Part shown: in pieces, positions 35,253 through 44,626 of the stretch
Position numbering within the stretch: position 1 is the stretch's first letter
Layout of the letters: each line of letters opens with the position of its first letter
From: Pseudoclavibacter triregionum
GTDB taxonomy: Bacteria > Actinomycetota > Actinomycetes > Actinomycetales > Microbacteriaceae
DNA length: 64,000 bases
NCBI GenBank assembly: GCA_910822395.1
Contig: OU365335.1
Span: forward strand, 1,674,001 to 1,738,000
Direction: 5' to 3'
Made by a program: the position numbers and the translations under genes
Notes under the pieces: model-generated
Database searches by the model: none
Told to the model about the DNA's origin: nothing
The model's input: only the letters and a program-made list of their open reading frames with translations

Positions 35253-35258
35253 ATCCTA
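35253..35258 (-). promoter_or_regulatory. -10 hexamer TAGGAT of marR-type gene
   Basis: On the reverse strand TAGGAT is followed by CGGCGT and ATG 35246 (6-nt spacer). Confidence 0.65.
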
Positions 35259-35261
35259 GCA

Positions 35262-35281
35262 ATATCTTACGCGGAAGATAT
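35262..35281. promoter_or_regulatory. Probable MarR operator palindrome
   Basis: ATATCTT-ACGCGG-AAGATAT is a perfect 7-bp inverted repeat with a 6-base spacer, strikingly AT-rich for this genome. It lies between the two divergent -10 hexamers and touches the TATGGT of the EamA gene, so a bound dimer would block both promoters. Confidence 0.8.
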
Positions 35282-35286
35282 ATGGT
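35281..35286 (+). promoter_or_regulatory. -10 hexamer TATGGT of EamA exporter gene
   Basis: TATGGT is followed by 7 nt and ATG 35294; its first base is the last base of the palindrome. Confidence 0.6.
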
Positions 35287-35293
35287 GCCCGGC

Positions 35294-36220
35294 ATGACCT
35301 CCGCCTCCGCACCCGCCTCGACGTCCGAGTCCGGCGCCGCCGCCCGCCTCGCGCCCCTCCTCGCGGCCTACGCGCCGCTCGTCTGGTCGACGACGTACCT
35401 CGTCACGGCGCTCTGGCTGCCGCCGGGGCGGCCGCTGCTCGGCGCCGTCCTGCGCGTGCTGCCCGTCGCGATCCTGCTCCTCGCCTGGAAGCGCACGCTC
35501 CCGAGCGGGGAGTGGTGGTGGAAGTCGGCCGTGCTCGGCCTCCTCAACTTCGGCTTCTTCTTCTCGCTGCTCTACGTCGGCGCCTACCGGCTCCCGGGCG
35601 GGCTCGCGGCGACGCTGCAGTCGATCGGCCCGCTCGCGGTCATCGCCCTCGCGTTCCTCCTGCTCGGGGAGCGCCCGCGGCTCCTCACCGTGCTCGGCGC
35701 AGCGGCCGGCGCGCTCGGCGTCGCGATCATGGTCTGGAGCGGCGGCGGGACGATCGACCCCGTCGGCGTCATGGCCGCGATCGGCTCCGTCCTCTCCGCG
35801 AGCCTCGGGCTCGTCCTCGTGCGCCGCTGGCGGCCGCCGGTCGACCTCGTCACCTTCACGAGCTGGCAGCTCCTGCTCGGCGGGATCGCGCTCCTGCCGC
35901 TCGCGCTCGCGGTCGAGGGGCTCCCGCCCCAGCTCGACCTGCCGGCCTGGCTCGGCTACGCCTACCTCGCGATCTTCGGCACCGCGCTCGCGTACCTCGC
36001 GTGGTTCAACGGCGTCCAGCGCACGCCCGCCGGCGTCATCGCGGTCATCGGGCTGCTCAACCCGGTGAGCGCGACGATCATCGGCATCCTCGTGCGCGGC
36101 GAGCCCTTCGGCTGGCCGCAGGCGCTCGGGATGGCGCTCGTCCTCGGCGGCGTGCTCGCGAGCCAGCTCGGCGCGCGGCATCCCGCGAAGGCCGCGGATC
36201 CCGCCGCTACGCCTCGGTGA
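35294..36220 (+). CDS. EamA/DMT family exporter
   Basis: 308 residues with ten hydrophobic helices in two repeated halves (for example LLAAYAPLVWSTTYLVTALWL at the start of the first, and VGVMAAIGSVLSASLGLVLVRRW at the start of the second). The family exports amino acids, drugs or metabolites. It is controlled by the divergent MarR-type gene by inference. Its last 14 bases overlap the end of hisN on the other strand. Confidence 0.88.
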   Translation: MTSASAPASTSESGAAARLAPLLAAYAPLVWSTTYLVTALWLPPGRPLLGAVLRVLPVAILLLAWKRTLPSGEWWWKSAVLGLLNFGFFFSLLYVGAYRLPGGLAATLQSIGPLAVIALAFLLLGERPRLLTVLGAAAGALGVAIMVWSGGGTIDPVGVMAAIGSVLSASLGLVLVRRWRPPVDLVTFTSWQLLLGGIALLPLALAVEGLPPQLDLPAWLGYAYLAIFGTALAYLAWFNGVQRTPAGVIAVIGLLNPVSATIIGILVRGEPFGWPQALGMALVLGGVLASQLGARHPAKAADPAATPR

Positions 36221-37049
36221 AGTCGGTGGCCCCCGCGCCCGGGCGGATCGCCTCGAGCACCGCGTCGTGGACGAGCCCGTTCGTGGCGAGCGCCGAGCCG
36301 TGCCACGGCCCCTCCTCGCCGTCGAGGCTCGTGAAGCGGCCGCCGGCCTCGGCGACGATCGGCACGATCGCGGCCATGTCGTAGGGCTGGAGATCCCACT
36401 CGCCCGCGATCTCGACGGCGCCCTCGGCGACCATCATGTACGACCAGAACTCGCCGTACGCGCGCGTGCGCCACACCCGGCGCTCGAGGCCGACGAGCTC
36501 GGCGAGGCGGCCCTCCTCGTCCCAGCCCTTGAGCGAGTTGTAGCTCAGCGAGGCGCCCTCGAGGGAGTCGACGCCCGAGACCTCGATGCGGCGGTCGGTC
36601 GCGGTGTTCGAATCCGAGAGGTCGTCGTCGATGTAGGCGCCGTGGCCGGTCGCCGCCCACCAGCGGCGGTCGAGCGCGGGGGCCGAGACGACGCCGACCT
36701 CGGGCACGCCGTCGACGACGAGCGCGATGAGCGTCGCCCAGACGGGGACGCCGCGCATGAAGTTCGCGGTGCCGTCGATCGGGTCGATGATCCACTGGCG
36801 GCGGCTCTCGCCGGAGCGGCCCGACTCCTCGCCGAAGAAGCTGTCGGATGGCCGGGCCTCCGCGAGCCGCTCGCGCAGTGCCTGCTCGACCGCGCGATCT
36901 GCGTCGGTGACGTGCGTGCGGTCCTCCTTGAGGTCCACGCCGAAGTCGCGGCCGCGGAAGCGGGGGAGCGACACCGAGTCCGCGAGGTCCGCGAGCTCGC
37001 GGGCGAGACGGAGGTCGGAGGAGATCGGGTGCAGGAGTTCGGTGGCCAC
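36207..37049 (-). CDS. hisN: Histidinol-phosphatase of the inositol monophosphatase family
   Basis: 280 residues from a GTG at 37049. FGEESG, WIIDPIDGTANFMRGVPVWATLIAL and GEWDLQPYDMAAIVPIVAEAGG are the three metal-binding blocks of the inositol monophosphatase superfamily; the overall sequence is closest to actinobacterial HisN, which makes histidinol. Inositol-1-phosphatase activity cannot be excluded. TAGCCT lies 6 nt before the GTG. Confidence 0.85.
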   Translation of the reverse strand: MATELLHPISSDLRLARELADLADSVSLPRFRGRDFGVDLKEDRTHVTDADRAVEQALRERLAEARPSDSFFGEESGRSGESRRQWIIDPIDGTANFMRGVPVWATLIALVVDGVPEVGVVSAPALDRRWWAATGHGAYIDDDLSDSNTATDRRIEVSGVDSLEGASLSYNSLKGWDEEGRLAELVGLERRVWRTRAYGEFWSYMMVAEGAVEIAGEWDLQPYDMAAIVPIVAEAGGRFTSLDGEEGPWHGSALATNGLVHDAVLEAIRPGAGATDFTEA

Positions 37050-37055
37050 GATCCG

Positions 37056-37061
37056 AGGCTA
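37056..37061 (-). promoter_or_regulatory. -10 hexamer TAGCCT of hisN
   Basis: On the reverse strand TAGCCT is followed by CGGATC and the GTG at 37049 (6-nt spacer). Confidence 0.65.
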
Positions 37062-37077
37062 CCGGCGGCGGCCGCGC

Positions 37078-38133
37078 CTAGCCGCGCGCCGCGCCCTCGG
37101 CGGAGGCGAGGAGGCGCCGGTACGAGTCGACCCGCTCGCGGGCGGACTCGGGCAGCCGGCCGTCCGCGAGGGCCTCGTCGAGCTCGCAGTCGGGGGCGTC
37201 GACGCGATGCGTGCAGCCGCGCGGGCACTCGGCGGCGATCGCGGCGAGGTCGGGGAACCCCTTGAGGAGGCTCCCGAGCTCGACGTGCCCGAGGCCGAAG
37301 GAGCGGACGCCGGGGGTGTCGATGATCCATCCGGTCTCGCCGTCCTCGTCTTCGACCCGCAGTGCATAGGAGGACGAGGAGGTGTGGCGGCCGCGGCCGG
37401 TGACGTCGTTGACGTGGCCCGTCTCGCGCTCGGCGTCCGGCACGAGGGCGTTCACGAGCGTCGACTTGCCGACGCCGGAGTGCCCGACGAGGACGGTCAC
37501 GCGCCCGACGAGCTCGGGGATGAGCCGTGCGATCGGCGGCTCGTCGCGGCGCGACTCGAACACGGGCACGCCGAGCGGCTCGACGAGCGCGCGGAGCTCG
37601 TCGGCGGGCTTGAGGTCGGTCTTCGTGAGGACGAGCGCGGGCTCGATGCCGGCGTCGATCGCGGCGACGATCGTGCGGTCGATGAGGCGCGGGCGCGGCT
37701 CGGGCTGCGTCGTCGCGGCGACGATGAAGAGGCGGTCGGCGTTCGCGACGATGACGCGCTCGAGCTGATCGGTGTCGTCGGCCGAGCGGCGCAGGAGCGT
37801 GCGGCGCTCGCCGATCCGGACGACGCGGGCGAGGGTGCCCTCCTCGCCGGAGAGGTCGCCGACGAGGTCCACCATGTCGCCCGTGACGATCGCGAGCTTG
37901 CCGAGCTCGCGGGCGCGGGCGGCGGTGACGGTGCGCTCGGCGGGGCCGTCCTCGTCGACGAGCACGGTGAAGCGGCCGCGGTCGACCGTGAGCACGCGGC
38001 CCGGCACGGCCGTCTCGTGCGCGGGCCGCTCCTTGGTACGTGGGCGGTTGCCCTTGGGGTTCGGGCGGACGCGGACGGCGTCCTCGTCCCAGTCGCCGTA
38101 CGCGTCGAAGGCGTCGGTGCGCCGCCAGCTCAT
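37078..38133 (-). CDS. rsgA: Ribosome small-subunit-dependent GTPase RsgA
   Basis: 351 residues; ATG 38133 overlaps the aroA stop as ATGA. The circularly permuted GTPase order is visible: TKTDL (G4) comes before GHSGVGKST (G1, about residue 216) and DTPG (G3). The C-terminal zinc knuckle reads CPRGCTHRVDAPDC (Cys, Cys, His, Cys). It helps mature the 30S subunit. A basic N-terminal stretch (NPKGNRPRTKERP) precedes the OB fold. Confidence 0.95.
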   Translation of the reverse strand: MSWRRTDAFDAYGDWDEDAVRVRPNPKGNRPRTKERPAHETAVPGRVLTVDRGRFTVLVDEDGPAERTVTAARARELGKLAIVTGDMVDLVGDLSGEEGTLARVVRIGERRTLLRRSADDTDQLERVIVANADRLFIVAATTQPEPRPRLIDRTIVAAIDAGIEPALVLTKTDLKPADELRALVEPLGVPVFESRRDEPPIARLIPELVGRVTVLVGHSGVGKSTLVNALVPDAERETGHVNDVTGRGRHTSSSSYALRVEDEDGETGWIIDTPGVRSFGLGHVELGSLLKGFPDLAAIAAECPRGCTHRVDAPDCELDEALADGRLPESARERVDSYRRLLASAEGAARG

Positions 38134-39509
38134 GACGCCGCCTCTGGGCCGGGCGCGGCGACCGCGCCGAGCATCTGGGCCCACAGGCGCGGGAACTCGG
38201 GCATCGTCTTCGAGGTGCAGGCGATGTCGTCCACGGCGAGGCCCTCGGCGGCGAGGCCGAGGATCGCGCCGGAGGTGGCCATGCGGTGGTCCTCGTAGCT
38301 CTCCCAGCGCACGCCCTCCGCGAGGCGCTCGGGCGGCTCGATCGCGAGGCCGTCCTCGAGCTCGTCGACGCGGGCGCCGAGCTTCCGCAGCTCCGCGGCG
38401 AGTGCCGCGAGGCGATCGGTCTCGTGGCCGCGGAGGTGGCCGATGCCGACGAGCCGGGAGGGCGATCCCGCGAGGGCGCAGAGCGCGGCGAGGTTCGGGG
38501 CGAGCTCGCCGGCGGGGCCGAGGTCGAGCTCGAGGCCGGGGAAGCGCGCGCCGCCGAGCACGCCCGCGCCGCCGTCGCAGGCGAGCGCGCCGTCGGCCGT
38601 GCGGCGGACGCGGGCGCCGAAGCGGGGCAGGATGCCCTCGAGGAGCGCCCCGGGCTGCGTCGTGCGCTCGGGCCAGCCGGGGATGCGCACCTCGCCGCCC
38701 GCGACGATCGCGGCGATGAGGAAGGGCTCGGCGTTCGAGAGGTCGGGCTCGAGCACGGCATCCTCGGCCGCGATGGGTCCCGGCTCGACGTGCCAGACGC
38801 CCGGACGGGTCGTCTCGGCGTCGACGCCGCGGGCCCGGAGGCACTCGATCGTCATCTCGATGTGGGGGAGACTCGGCAGTCGCTCGCCCGCGTGGCGGAG
38901 CGTGAGGCCGTGCGCGAAGCGCGGGGCGGCGAGGAGGAGCGCGGAGACGAACTGGCTCGAGGCGGAGGCGTCGATCTCGAGCTCGCCGCCCGTGACCGAC
39001 CCCGTGCCGTGGATGGCGAAGGGGAGGCCGCCTGCCGGGGCGCCGTCGACCTCGCCGCGCTCGACCTCGACGCCGAGGCCTTCGAGCGCGTCGAGGACGG
39101 CCGACATCGGGCGCCGGCGGGCCTGGGCGTCGCCGTCGAAGGCGATCCGTCCCGTCGCGAGGGCGGCGACCGCGGGGAGGAAGCGCATGACCGTGCCCGC
39201 GAGCCCGCAGTCGATCGACGCCGGTCCGGTCAGGCGCGCGGGCGGGGTCACCTCGAGCGCGTCGCCGTCGAGCTCTCGGAAGCCGACCCCGAGCGCCTCG
39301 AGGCCCGCCTGCATGAGCGCGGTATCGCGGGCCCGCAGCGGGCGGCGGATGACGGAGGGCCCGTCGGCGAGCGCCGCGAGCACGAGGCCGCGGGCGGCGA
39401 GGCTCTTCGAGCCGGGCACGCGCACCTCGGCGTCGAGCGGGCCGCGGGCGCGCGGCGCGGCCCAGGCGGCCTCGGCCGCGTCGGCGGGGGAATGATCCGG
39501 GCGCTCCAT
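38130..39509 (-). CDS. aroA: 3-phosphoshikimate 1-carboxyvinyltransferase (EPSP synthase)
   Basis: 459 residues. [56 protein letters not shown] and [17 protein letters not shown] are the conserved EPSP synthase blocks. It joins phosphoenolpyruvate to shikimate 3-phosphate in aromatic amino acid synthesis. The pairing aroA-rsgA with an ATGA overlap is the usual actinobacterial arrangement. The start 39509 has TACTCT 9 nt upstream; longer in-frame starts would read into the divergent sigma gene's leader. Confidence 0.95.
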   Translation of the reverse strand: MERPDHSPADAAEAAWAAPRARGPLDAEVRVPGSKSLAARGLVLAALADGPSVIRRPLRARDTALMQAGLEALGVGFRELDGDALEVTPPARLTGPASIDCGLAGTVMRFLPAVAALATGRIAFDGDAQARRRPMSAVLDALEGLGVEVERGEVDGAPAGGLPFAIHGTGSVTGGELEIDASASSQFVSALLLAAPRFAHGLTLRHAGERLPSLPHIEMTIECLRARGVDAETTRPGVWHVEPGPIAAEDAVLEPDLSNAEPFLIAAIVAGGEVRIPGWPERTTQPGALLEGILPRFGARVRRTADGALACDGGAGVLGGARFPGLELDLGPAGELAPNLAALCALAGSPSRLVGIGHLRGHETDRLAALAAELRKLGARVDELEDGLAIEPPERLAEGVRWESYEDHRMATSGAILGLAAEGLAVDDIACTSKTMPEFPRLWAQMLGAVAAPGPEAAS

Positions 39510-39518
39510 CAGTTGTCG

Positions 39519-39524
39519 AGAGTA
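39519..39524 (-). promoter_or_regulatory. -10 hexamer TACTCT of aroA-rsgA
   Basis: On the reverse strand TACTCT lies 9 nt before ATG 39509. Confidence 0.5.
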
Positions 39525-39598
39525 CCGCCCGCTCCGGGCGGCCAGGATCCGAGCCGGAGGAGGGCCCATGACGGCACGATGCGCGGAGCGCCCTGCCG

Positions 39599-39604
39599 TA
39601 GGCT
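39599..39604 (+). promoter_or_regulatory. -10 hexamer TAGGCT of sigma-factor gene
   Basis: TAGGCT lies 8 nt before ATG 39613. No GGAAT...GTT promoter, the usual SigR/SigH autoregulatory site, was found upstream. Confidence 0.55.
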
Positions 39605-39612
39605 TCCCGGCG

Positions 39613-40422
39613 ATGGCCATCCACGACGAACCCCTCGACCGCGACGCGGCGGACCGCGACGACGCGGACGGAAGCGCGGCCGATCGCGAGACGCTCGACG
39701 CCCTTGAGGACGACCTCCGCGAGGAGGCGCTCGCCGAGCTCGAGTCCGCCTTCGGCGACGAGCCGGTCGACCCGCTCACCGAGTCCGACAAGGCCCTCCG
39801 CGCCCGCTTCGAGCGCGACGCGCTCCCGTACCTCGACCAGCTCTACGGCGCCGCGATGCGCATGACGCGCAAGCCCGCCGACGCCGAGGACCTCCTCCAG
39901 GAGGCGTTCGTGAAGGCCTTCGCCGCCTTCCGCTCGTACCGGCCGGGCACGAACCTCAAGGCGTGGCTCTACCGGATCCTCACGAACACGTACATCACCT
40001 CGTACCGGAAGCAGCAGCGCCAGCCGATCGAGAACCCGCTCGACGAGCTCGAGGACTGGCAGCTCGGCGGCGCGGAGTCGCGCACGAGCGCGCAGTCGCA
40101 CCGCTCCGCCGAGGCCGAGGCCATCGACCGCATGCCGGGATCGGCCGTGAAGGACGCCCTCCAGGCCATCCCCGAGGACTTCCGCCTCGCCGTCTACCTC
40201 GCGGACGTCGAGGGATTCGCGTACAAGGAGATCGCGGAGATCATGGGCACGCCGCAGGGGACGGTCATGAGCCGCCTCCACCGCGGCCGGCGCCTGCTCC
40301 GCGAGCGGCTCGCGGGCTACGCCGCGGAGCAGGGCATCGGGATCGAGCCGGGCATCGGGATCGAGCCGGGCGCCGAGGCCGCCGACGGCACGGCATCCCG
40401 CGACGAAGGAGGACGACGATGA
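39613..40422 (+). CDS. sigR: ECF sigma factor of the SigR/SigH type
   Basis: 269 residues. An acidic N-terminus of about 70 residues precedes region 2 ([48 protein letters not shown]) and region 4 ([45 protein letters not shown]). The [10 protein letters not shown] linker is typical of SigR/SigH, which respond to disulfide and heat stress. The next gene is its zinc anti-sigma factor, joined by ATGA. The C-terminal tail contains an 18-base tandem duplication. ATG 39613 is chosen because the promoter lies between it and the earlier in-frame ATG. Confidence 0.92.
   Translation: MAIHDEPLDRDAADRDDADGSAADRETLDALEDDLREEALAELESAFGDEPVDPLTESDKALRARFERDALPYLDQLYGAAMRMTRKPADAEDLLQEAFVKAFAAFRSYRPGTNLKAWLYRILTNTYITSYRKQQRQPIENPLDELEDWQLGGAESRTSAQSHRSAEAEAIDRMPGSAVKDALQAIPEDFRLAVYLADVEGFAYKEIAEIMGTPQGTVMSRLHRGRRLLRERLAGYAAEQGIGIEPGIGIEPGAEAADGTASRDEGGRR
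40333..40368 (+). repeat. Two 18-base tandem repeats inside the sigma gene
   Basis: GGCATCGGGATCGAGCCG occurs twice head to tail, encoding [12 protein letters not shown] in the C-terminal tail after region 4. Confidence 0.95.
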
Positions 40423-40664
40423 GCGCGGACTGCGGCTGCGACGAGGCCCAGGCGGCCATCGAGGAGTACCTGCGCAGCGAGTGCTGCGCCGAGCAGCGCG
40501 AGTCGATCCGCGCGCACCTCGCGAACTGCCCCGACTGCACGCACGAGCTCGAGGTGAGCGAGAAGCTCGTCGCGCTCGTGCGGCGCTCCTGCGCGGAGGC
40601 GGCGCCCCAGGAGGTCCGCTCGAAGGTGCTCGACGCCATCCGCCGCACGCCCTGCCGCGGCTAG
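40419..40664 (+). CDS. rsrA: Zinc-containing anti-sigma factor (RsrA/RshA-like)
   Basis: 81 residues; its ATG overlaps the sigma gene stop and has AAGGAGG upstream. The zinc-anti-sigma motif HLANCPDC (H-x3-C-x2-C) is present, with further Cys residues at the N-terminus (CGC, ECC) and near the C-terminus (RRSC, TPC). By analogy with RsrA, oxidation of the Cys cluster would release zinc and the sigma factor. Confidence 0.92.
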   Translation: MSADCGCDEAQAAIEEYLRSECCAEQRESIRAHLANCPDCTHELEVSEKLVALVRRSCAEAAPQEVRSKVLDAIRRTPCRG

Positions 40665-40721
40665 CTCGACGCGACGACGGCCGCGGGCTGGCCCGCGCCG
40701 CCGCCATCGTCCCGCCCGAGC

Positions 40722-40765
40722 GACGAGAAGGGCCCCGGATCCTGCGATCCGGGGCCCTTCTCGTC
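40722..40765. terminator. Bidirectional terminator between rsrA and kgd
   Basis: Perfect 20-bp stem with arms GACGAGAAGGGCCCCGGATC and GATCCGGGGCCCTTCTCGTC and loop CTGC, between convergent genes. Confidence 0.92.
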
Positions 40766-40773
40766 TGCGCGTT

Positions 40774-43700
40774 CTACTCGGCGAGCGCGGCCTGGACGAG
40801 CTCCGCGGCCTGCGCCTGGTGCGCCTTCATCGTGCCGACCGAGGGGGCGGCCGACTCGGGGCGCGTCACGGCGCGGATCGTGCGGCCGTGGAGGAGCGGG
40901 GCGAGGTGCGTGCGCATGAACGGCCACGCGCCCTGGTTCTCCGGCTCGTCCTGGGCCCACACGAGCTCCGCGTTCGGGTAGGCGTCGACGACGGCGTTGA
41001 TCTCGTCGGCGGGCAGCGGGTAGTACTGCTCGACCCGCACGAGGGCGATCGACTGGTCATCCCGCTTGTCGAGCTCCTGCTTGAGCTCGTAGTGGAGCTT
41101 GCCCGAGTGGAGGATGACGCGGCGCACGGCGTTCTTGTCCTGGATCCGCGCATCGTCGATGACCGGCTCGAAGCGGCCGTTCGTGAAGTCCTCGACCTGC
41201 GAGACCGCGCCCTTGAGGCGGAGCATCGACTTCGGCGTGAAGATCACGAGGGGCTTCCGCGGGCGGGCGTAGGCCTGGCGGCGGAGGAGGTGGAAGTGGG
41301 ACGCCGGCGTCGACGGCTGCGCGATCGTCATGTTGTCCTCGGCCGCGAGCGTGAGGAAGCGCTCGATGCGGGCGGACGAGTGGTCCGGGCCCTGGCCCTC
41401 GTAGCCGTGGGGGAGCAGCAGCACGACGCTCGAGCGCTGGTTCCACTTCTGCTCGCTCGAGGCGACGAACTCGTCGATGATGATCTGCGCGCCGTTCGCG
41501 AAATCGCCGAACTGCGCCTCCCAGAGGACGAGGGCGTCCGGGCGCTCGACCGAGTAGCCGTACTCGAAGCCCATGACCGCGTACTCCGAGAGGAACGAGT
41601 CGTAGATCGAGAAGCGGGCCTGGTCGTCCGAGAGGTTCGCGAGCGGGAGCCAGATCTGGTCGTTCACGCGGTCGTGGAAGGCCGCGTGGCGCTGCGTGAA
41701 GGTGCCGCGGCGCGAGTCCTGGCCCGACATGCGCACCGGCACGCCCTCCATGAGGAGCGAGCCGAAGGCGAGGAGCTCGCCGTACGCCCAGTCGATGTCG
41801 CCCGAGCGCGACATCTCGGCGCGGCGCTTGAGCACCGACTTGAGCTTCGAGTGCACGGTGAAGCCCTCGGGGAGGTTCTCGTGCGCCTCGCCGATGGTCT
41901 CGAGCACGGCCTTGTCGACGCCGGTCGACTCGGGGGCCTTCTCGGACTCGTCCTCGTCCGAGCCGACGGCCGAGAGCTCCTTGGCCGTGATCGGGGTGGA
42001 CTCCGTCTGGGCCTGGTGCGTCTCCGCGAAGGCCCGCTCGAGGCGGTCCTGGAAGTCGCGCTGCGCCTGGTCGAACTCCTCCTGCGTGATGTCGCCGCGG
42101 CCGACGAGGGCCTCGGTGTACAGCTTGCGGACGGAGCGCTTCGCCTCGATGAGGTTGTACATGAGCGGCTGCGTCATCGACGGGTCGTCGCCCTCGTTGT
42201 GACCGCGGCGGCGGTACGAGATGAGGTCGATGACGACGTCGCGGTGGAAGCGCTGGCGGTATGCGAAGGCGAGCTCCGCGACGTGCGCGACGGCCTCGGG
42301 GTCGTCGCCGTTCACGTGGAAGATCGGGGCCTGGATGGCCTTCGCGACGTCCGTCGAGTACATCGAGGTGCGGCCGTCCTGCGGGCCCGTCGTGAAGCCG
42401 ATCTGGTTGTTGATGTTCACGTGGATCGTGCCGCCGGTGCGGTAGCCGCGCAGCTGCGACATCTGGAGCACCTCGTAGACGATGCCCTGGCCCGACATGG
42501 CCGCGTCGCCGTGGACGAGGATCGGGAGGACGCCGTAGCTCGGCTGCCCCTCCTCGCGGTCGAGCTTGCCGCGGACGATGCCCTCGAGCACGCCGTTGAC
42601 GGCCTCGAGGTGCGAGGGGTTCGCGGCGAGGTAGACGGGGATCTGCGATCCGGAGGCGGCCGTGAAGGTGCCTTCGATGCCGAGGTGGTACTTCACGTCG
42701 CCCGAGCCCGTGCGGCGCTTCGACTGCACGCCCTCGAACTCGCGGAAGATCTGGCCGTACGTCTTGCCGGCGATGTTCGTGAGCACGTTGAGGCGGCCGC
42801 GGTGCGCCATGCCGATGGCGACCGAGTCGAGCTCCTCCTCGGCGGCGCCCTGGATGATCGTGTCGAGCAGCGCGATGACCGACTCGGAGCCCTCGAGCGA
42901 GAAGCGCTTCTGGCCGACGTACTTCGTCTGCAGGAAGGTCTCGAACGCCTCGGCCTCGTTGAGCTTGTTGAGCAGGCGCATCTGCTCCTCGTGCGTCGGC
43001 TTCGTGTACGGGTGCTCGAGCTGCTCCTGGAACCAGAGGCGCTGCTCCGGGTCCTGGATGTGCATGTACTCGATGCCGATCGTGCGGCAGTACGAGTCGC
43101 GCAGGATGCCGAGGATGTCGCGGAGCTTCATCATCCGCTGCTGGCCGCCGAAGCCGGCCGTGACGAACGGGCGCTCGAGGTCCCAGAAGGTGAGGCCGTG
43201 GCTCTCGATCTCGAGGTCCGGGTGCGAGCGCTGGACGTACTCGAGCGGGTCGATGTCCGCCATCATGTGGCCGCGGACGCGGTACATGTTGATCAGCTGG
43301 TGGACGCGCGCCGTCTTGTTCAGCGACGCGGCGACGTCGACGTGGATGTCCTGCGACCAGACGACCGGCTTGTAGGGGATGCGGAGCGAGGCGAAGATCT
43401 CCTCGTAGAAGCCGTGCTGGCCGACGAGGTGCTCGTGCACGATCTTCAGGAACTCGCCCGAGCCCGCGCCCTGGATGACGCGGTGGTCGTACGTCGAGGA
43501 GAGCGTGATCTGCTTCGAGACGGCGAGATTGTCGAGCGCCTCCTGCGACATGCCCTGGAACGCCGCCGGGTAGTCGAGCGCGCCGGCGCCGATGATGCAG
43601 CCCTGGCCCTTCATGAGGCGCGGGACCGATCGTTCGGTGCCGATGCCGCCCGGGTTCGTGAGCGAGATCGTCGTGCCGGCGTAGTCCTCGCCGGTGAGCT

Positions 43701-44547
43701 TGTTGTCGCGGCCGCGCTTGATGAGGTCCTCGTACGCCGCGAGGTACTCGCGGAAGTTCATGTCCTCGGCCTGCTTGATCGAGGGCACGACGAGCGCGCG
43801 GGTGCCGTCGGGCTTCGGCACGTCGATGGCGATGCCGAGGTTGATGTGGGCGGGGGAGACCGCGGCGGGCTTGCCGTCGTTCTCGTCGTAGTAGACGTTC
43901 TGGCTCGGGAACTTGATGAGCGCCTTGATGAGGGCCCAGCCGATGATGTGGGTGAACGACACCTTGCCGCCGCGCGTGCGGCGCAGGTGGTTGTTGATGA
44001 CGATGCGGTTGTCGATCATGAGCTTCGCCGGGATCTCGCGGTAGCTCGTGGCCGTGGGCACCTCGATCGAGATGTCCATGTTCTTCGCGATCGCCTTCGC
44101 CATGCCCTTGAGGATCTGGACGTCGGCCTCCTTCTCGGGGGCCTTCTCCTTCGCCTTCGAGGGGGCGTCGGCGGGGATCGGCTGCGCCTTCGGGGCGACG
44201 GCCGTCGTCTTCGCGGGCTTCTTCGCCGCGCCCTCGGGGCGGGCGGTCGCCTCGGGCTTGTCGTCCTTCGCGGCGGCCGGCTCGGCGGGCGCCGGGGCGG
44301 CGGCGGGCTTCGCGGGGGCCTGCGCGGCGGGCTTCTCGGCCGGAGCGGGCGTCGCCGCCGGCGCGGGCTTCGCCGCCTGCGCGCCGCCGCGGGTCTTCCC
44401 GTACTGCTCGAGCGTGGGCCACCACGCCTCGTCGACGGACGACTTGTCGGCCGTGTACTTCTCGTACATCTCCTCGACGAGCCAGTCGTTGGCTCCGAAA
44501 TCGGCCATCGAATCCTCGGATCCGGTCGTCGTGTTCTGGCTCGACAC
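40774..44547 (-). CDS. kgd: Multifunctional 2-oxoglutarate decarboxylase/dehydrogenase E1-E2 (Kgd)
   Basis: 1257 residues from a GTG at 44547; an ATG 13 codons later (44508) has GAGGA just upstream and may be used instead. Order: short E1 binding segment (ANDWLVEEMYEKY), Ala/Pro/Lys linker, E2-type acyltransferase domain (VPTATSYREIPAKLM; catalytic DHRVIQGAGSGEF), then the thiamine-dependent E1 (HVNGDDPEAVAHVAELAFAYR; LISYRRRGHNEGDDPSMTQPLMY) and the C-terminal transketolase-like domain. It carries 2-oxoglutarate through to succinyl-CoA in the TCA cycle. The fused layout is an actinobacterial trait. Confidence 0.96.
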   Translation of the reverse strand: MSSQNTTTGSEDSMADFGANDWLVEEMYEKYTADKSSVDEAWWPTLEQYGKTRGGAQAAKPAPAATPAPAEKPAAQAPAKPAAAPAPAEPAAAKDDKPEATARPEGAAKKPAKTTAVAPKAQPIPADAPSKAKEKAPEKEADVQILKGMAKAIAKNMDISIEVPTATSYREIPAKLMIDNRIVINNHLRRTRGGKVSFTHIIGWALIKALIKFPSQNVYYDENDGKPAAVSPAHINLGIAIDVPKPDGTRALVVPSIKQAEDMNFREYLAAYEDLIKRGRDNKLTGEDYAGTTISLTNPGGIGTERSVPRLMKGQGCIIGAGALDYPAAFQGMSQEALDNLAVSKQITLSSTYDHRVIQGAGSGEFLKIVHEHLVGQHGFYEEIFASLRIPYKPVVWSQDIHVDVAASLNKTARVHQLINMYRVRGHMMADIDPLEYVQRSHPDLEIESHGLTFWDLERPFVTAGFGGQQRMMKLRDILGILRDSYCRTIGIEYMHIQDPEQRLWFQEQLEHPYTKPTHEEQMRLLNKLNEAEAFETFLQTKYVGQKRFSLEGSESVIALLDTIIQGAAEEELDSVAIGMAHRGRLNVLTNIAGKTYGQIFREFEGVQSKRRTGSGDVKYHLGIEGTFTAASGSQIPVYLAANPSHLEAVNGVLEGIVRGKLDREEGQPSYGVLPILVHGDAAMSGQGIVYEVLQMSQLRGYRTGGTIHVNINNQIGFTTGPQDGRTSMYSTDVAKAIQAPIFHVNGDDPEAVAHVAELAFAYRQRFHRDVVIDLISYRRRGHNEGDDPSMTQPLMYNLIEAKRSVRKLYTEALVGRGDITQEEFDQAQRDFQDRLERAFAETHQAQTESTPITAKELSAVGSDEDESEKAPESTGVDKAVLETIGEAHENLPEGFTVHSKLKSVLKRRAEMSRSGDIDWAYGELLAFGSLLMEGVPVRMSGQDSRRGTFTQRHAAFHDRVNDQIWLPLANLSDDQARFSIYDSFLSEYAVMGFEYGYSVERPDALVLWEAQFGDFANGAQIIIDEFVASSEQKWNQRSSVVLLLPHGYEGQGPDHSSARIERFLTLAAEDNMTIAQPSTPASHFHLLRRQAYARPRKPLVIFTPKSMLRLKGAVSQVEDFTNGRFEPVIDDARIQDKNAVRRVILHSGKLHYELKQELDKRDDQSIALVRVEQYYPLPADEINAVVDAYPNAELVWAQDEPENQGAWPFMRTHLAPLLHGRTIRAVTRPESAAPSVGTMKAHQAQAAELVQAALAE

Positions 44548-44620
44548 TGTCGAATCGCCGCCTTACCTCGTTCGCCTCCGGCTGCGCAGGGTGGGTGTGC
44601 GCGCCGCTCTCCGAGCTCAC

Positions 44621-44626
44621 AGCCTA
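44621..44626 (-). promoter_or_regulatory. Possible -10 hexamer TAGGCT of kgd
   Basis: On the reverse strand TAGGCT lies 73 nt before the kgd GTG, which would give a leader of about 67 nt. Confidence 0.4.

Noticed and set aside
39510-39612. SigR/SigH autoregulatory promoter (GGAAT-N18-GTT) upstream of the sigma gene
   Set aside because: No GGAAT or close variant with a correctly spaced GTT occurs; only a TAGGCT housekeeping-type hexamer is seen.
40819-44547. Plus-strand open frame of more than 1200 codons antisense to kgd, fused in frame to guaB1
   Set aside because: The translation is Arg/Leu/Val/Asp repeats with no motif, typical of a high-GC shadow frame. kgd motifs on the minus strand explain the conservation.
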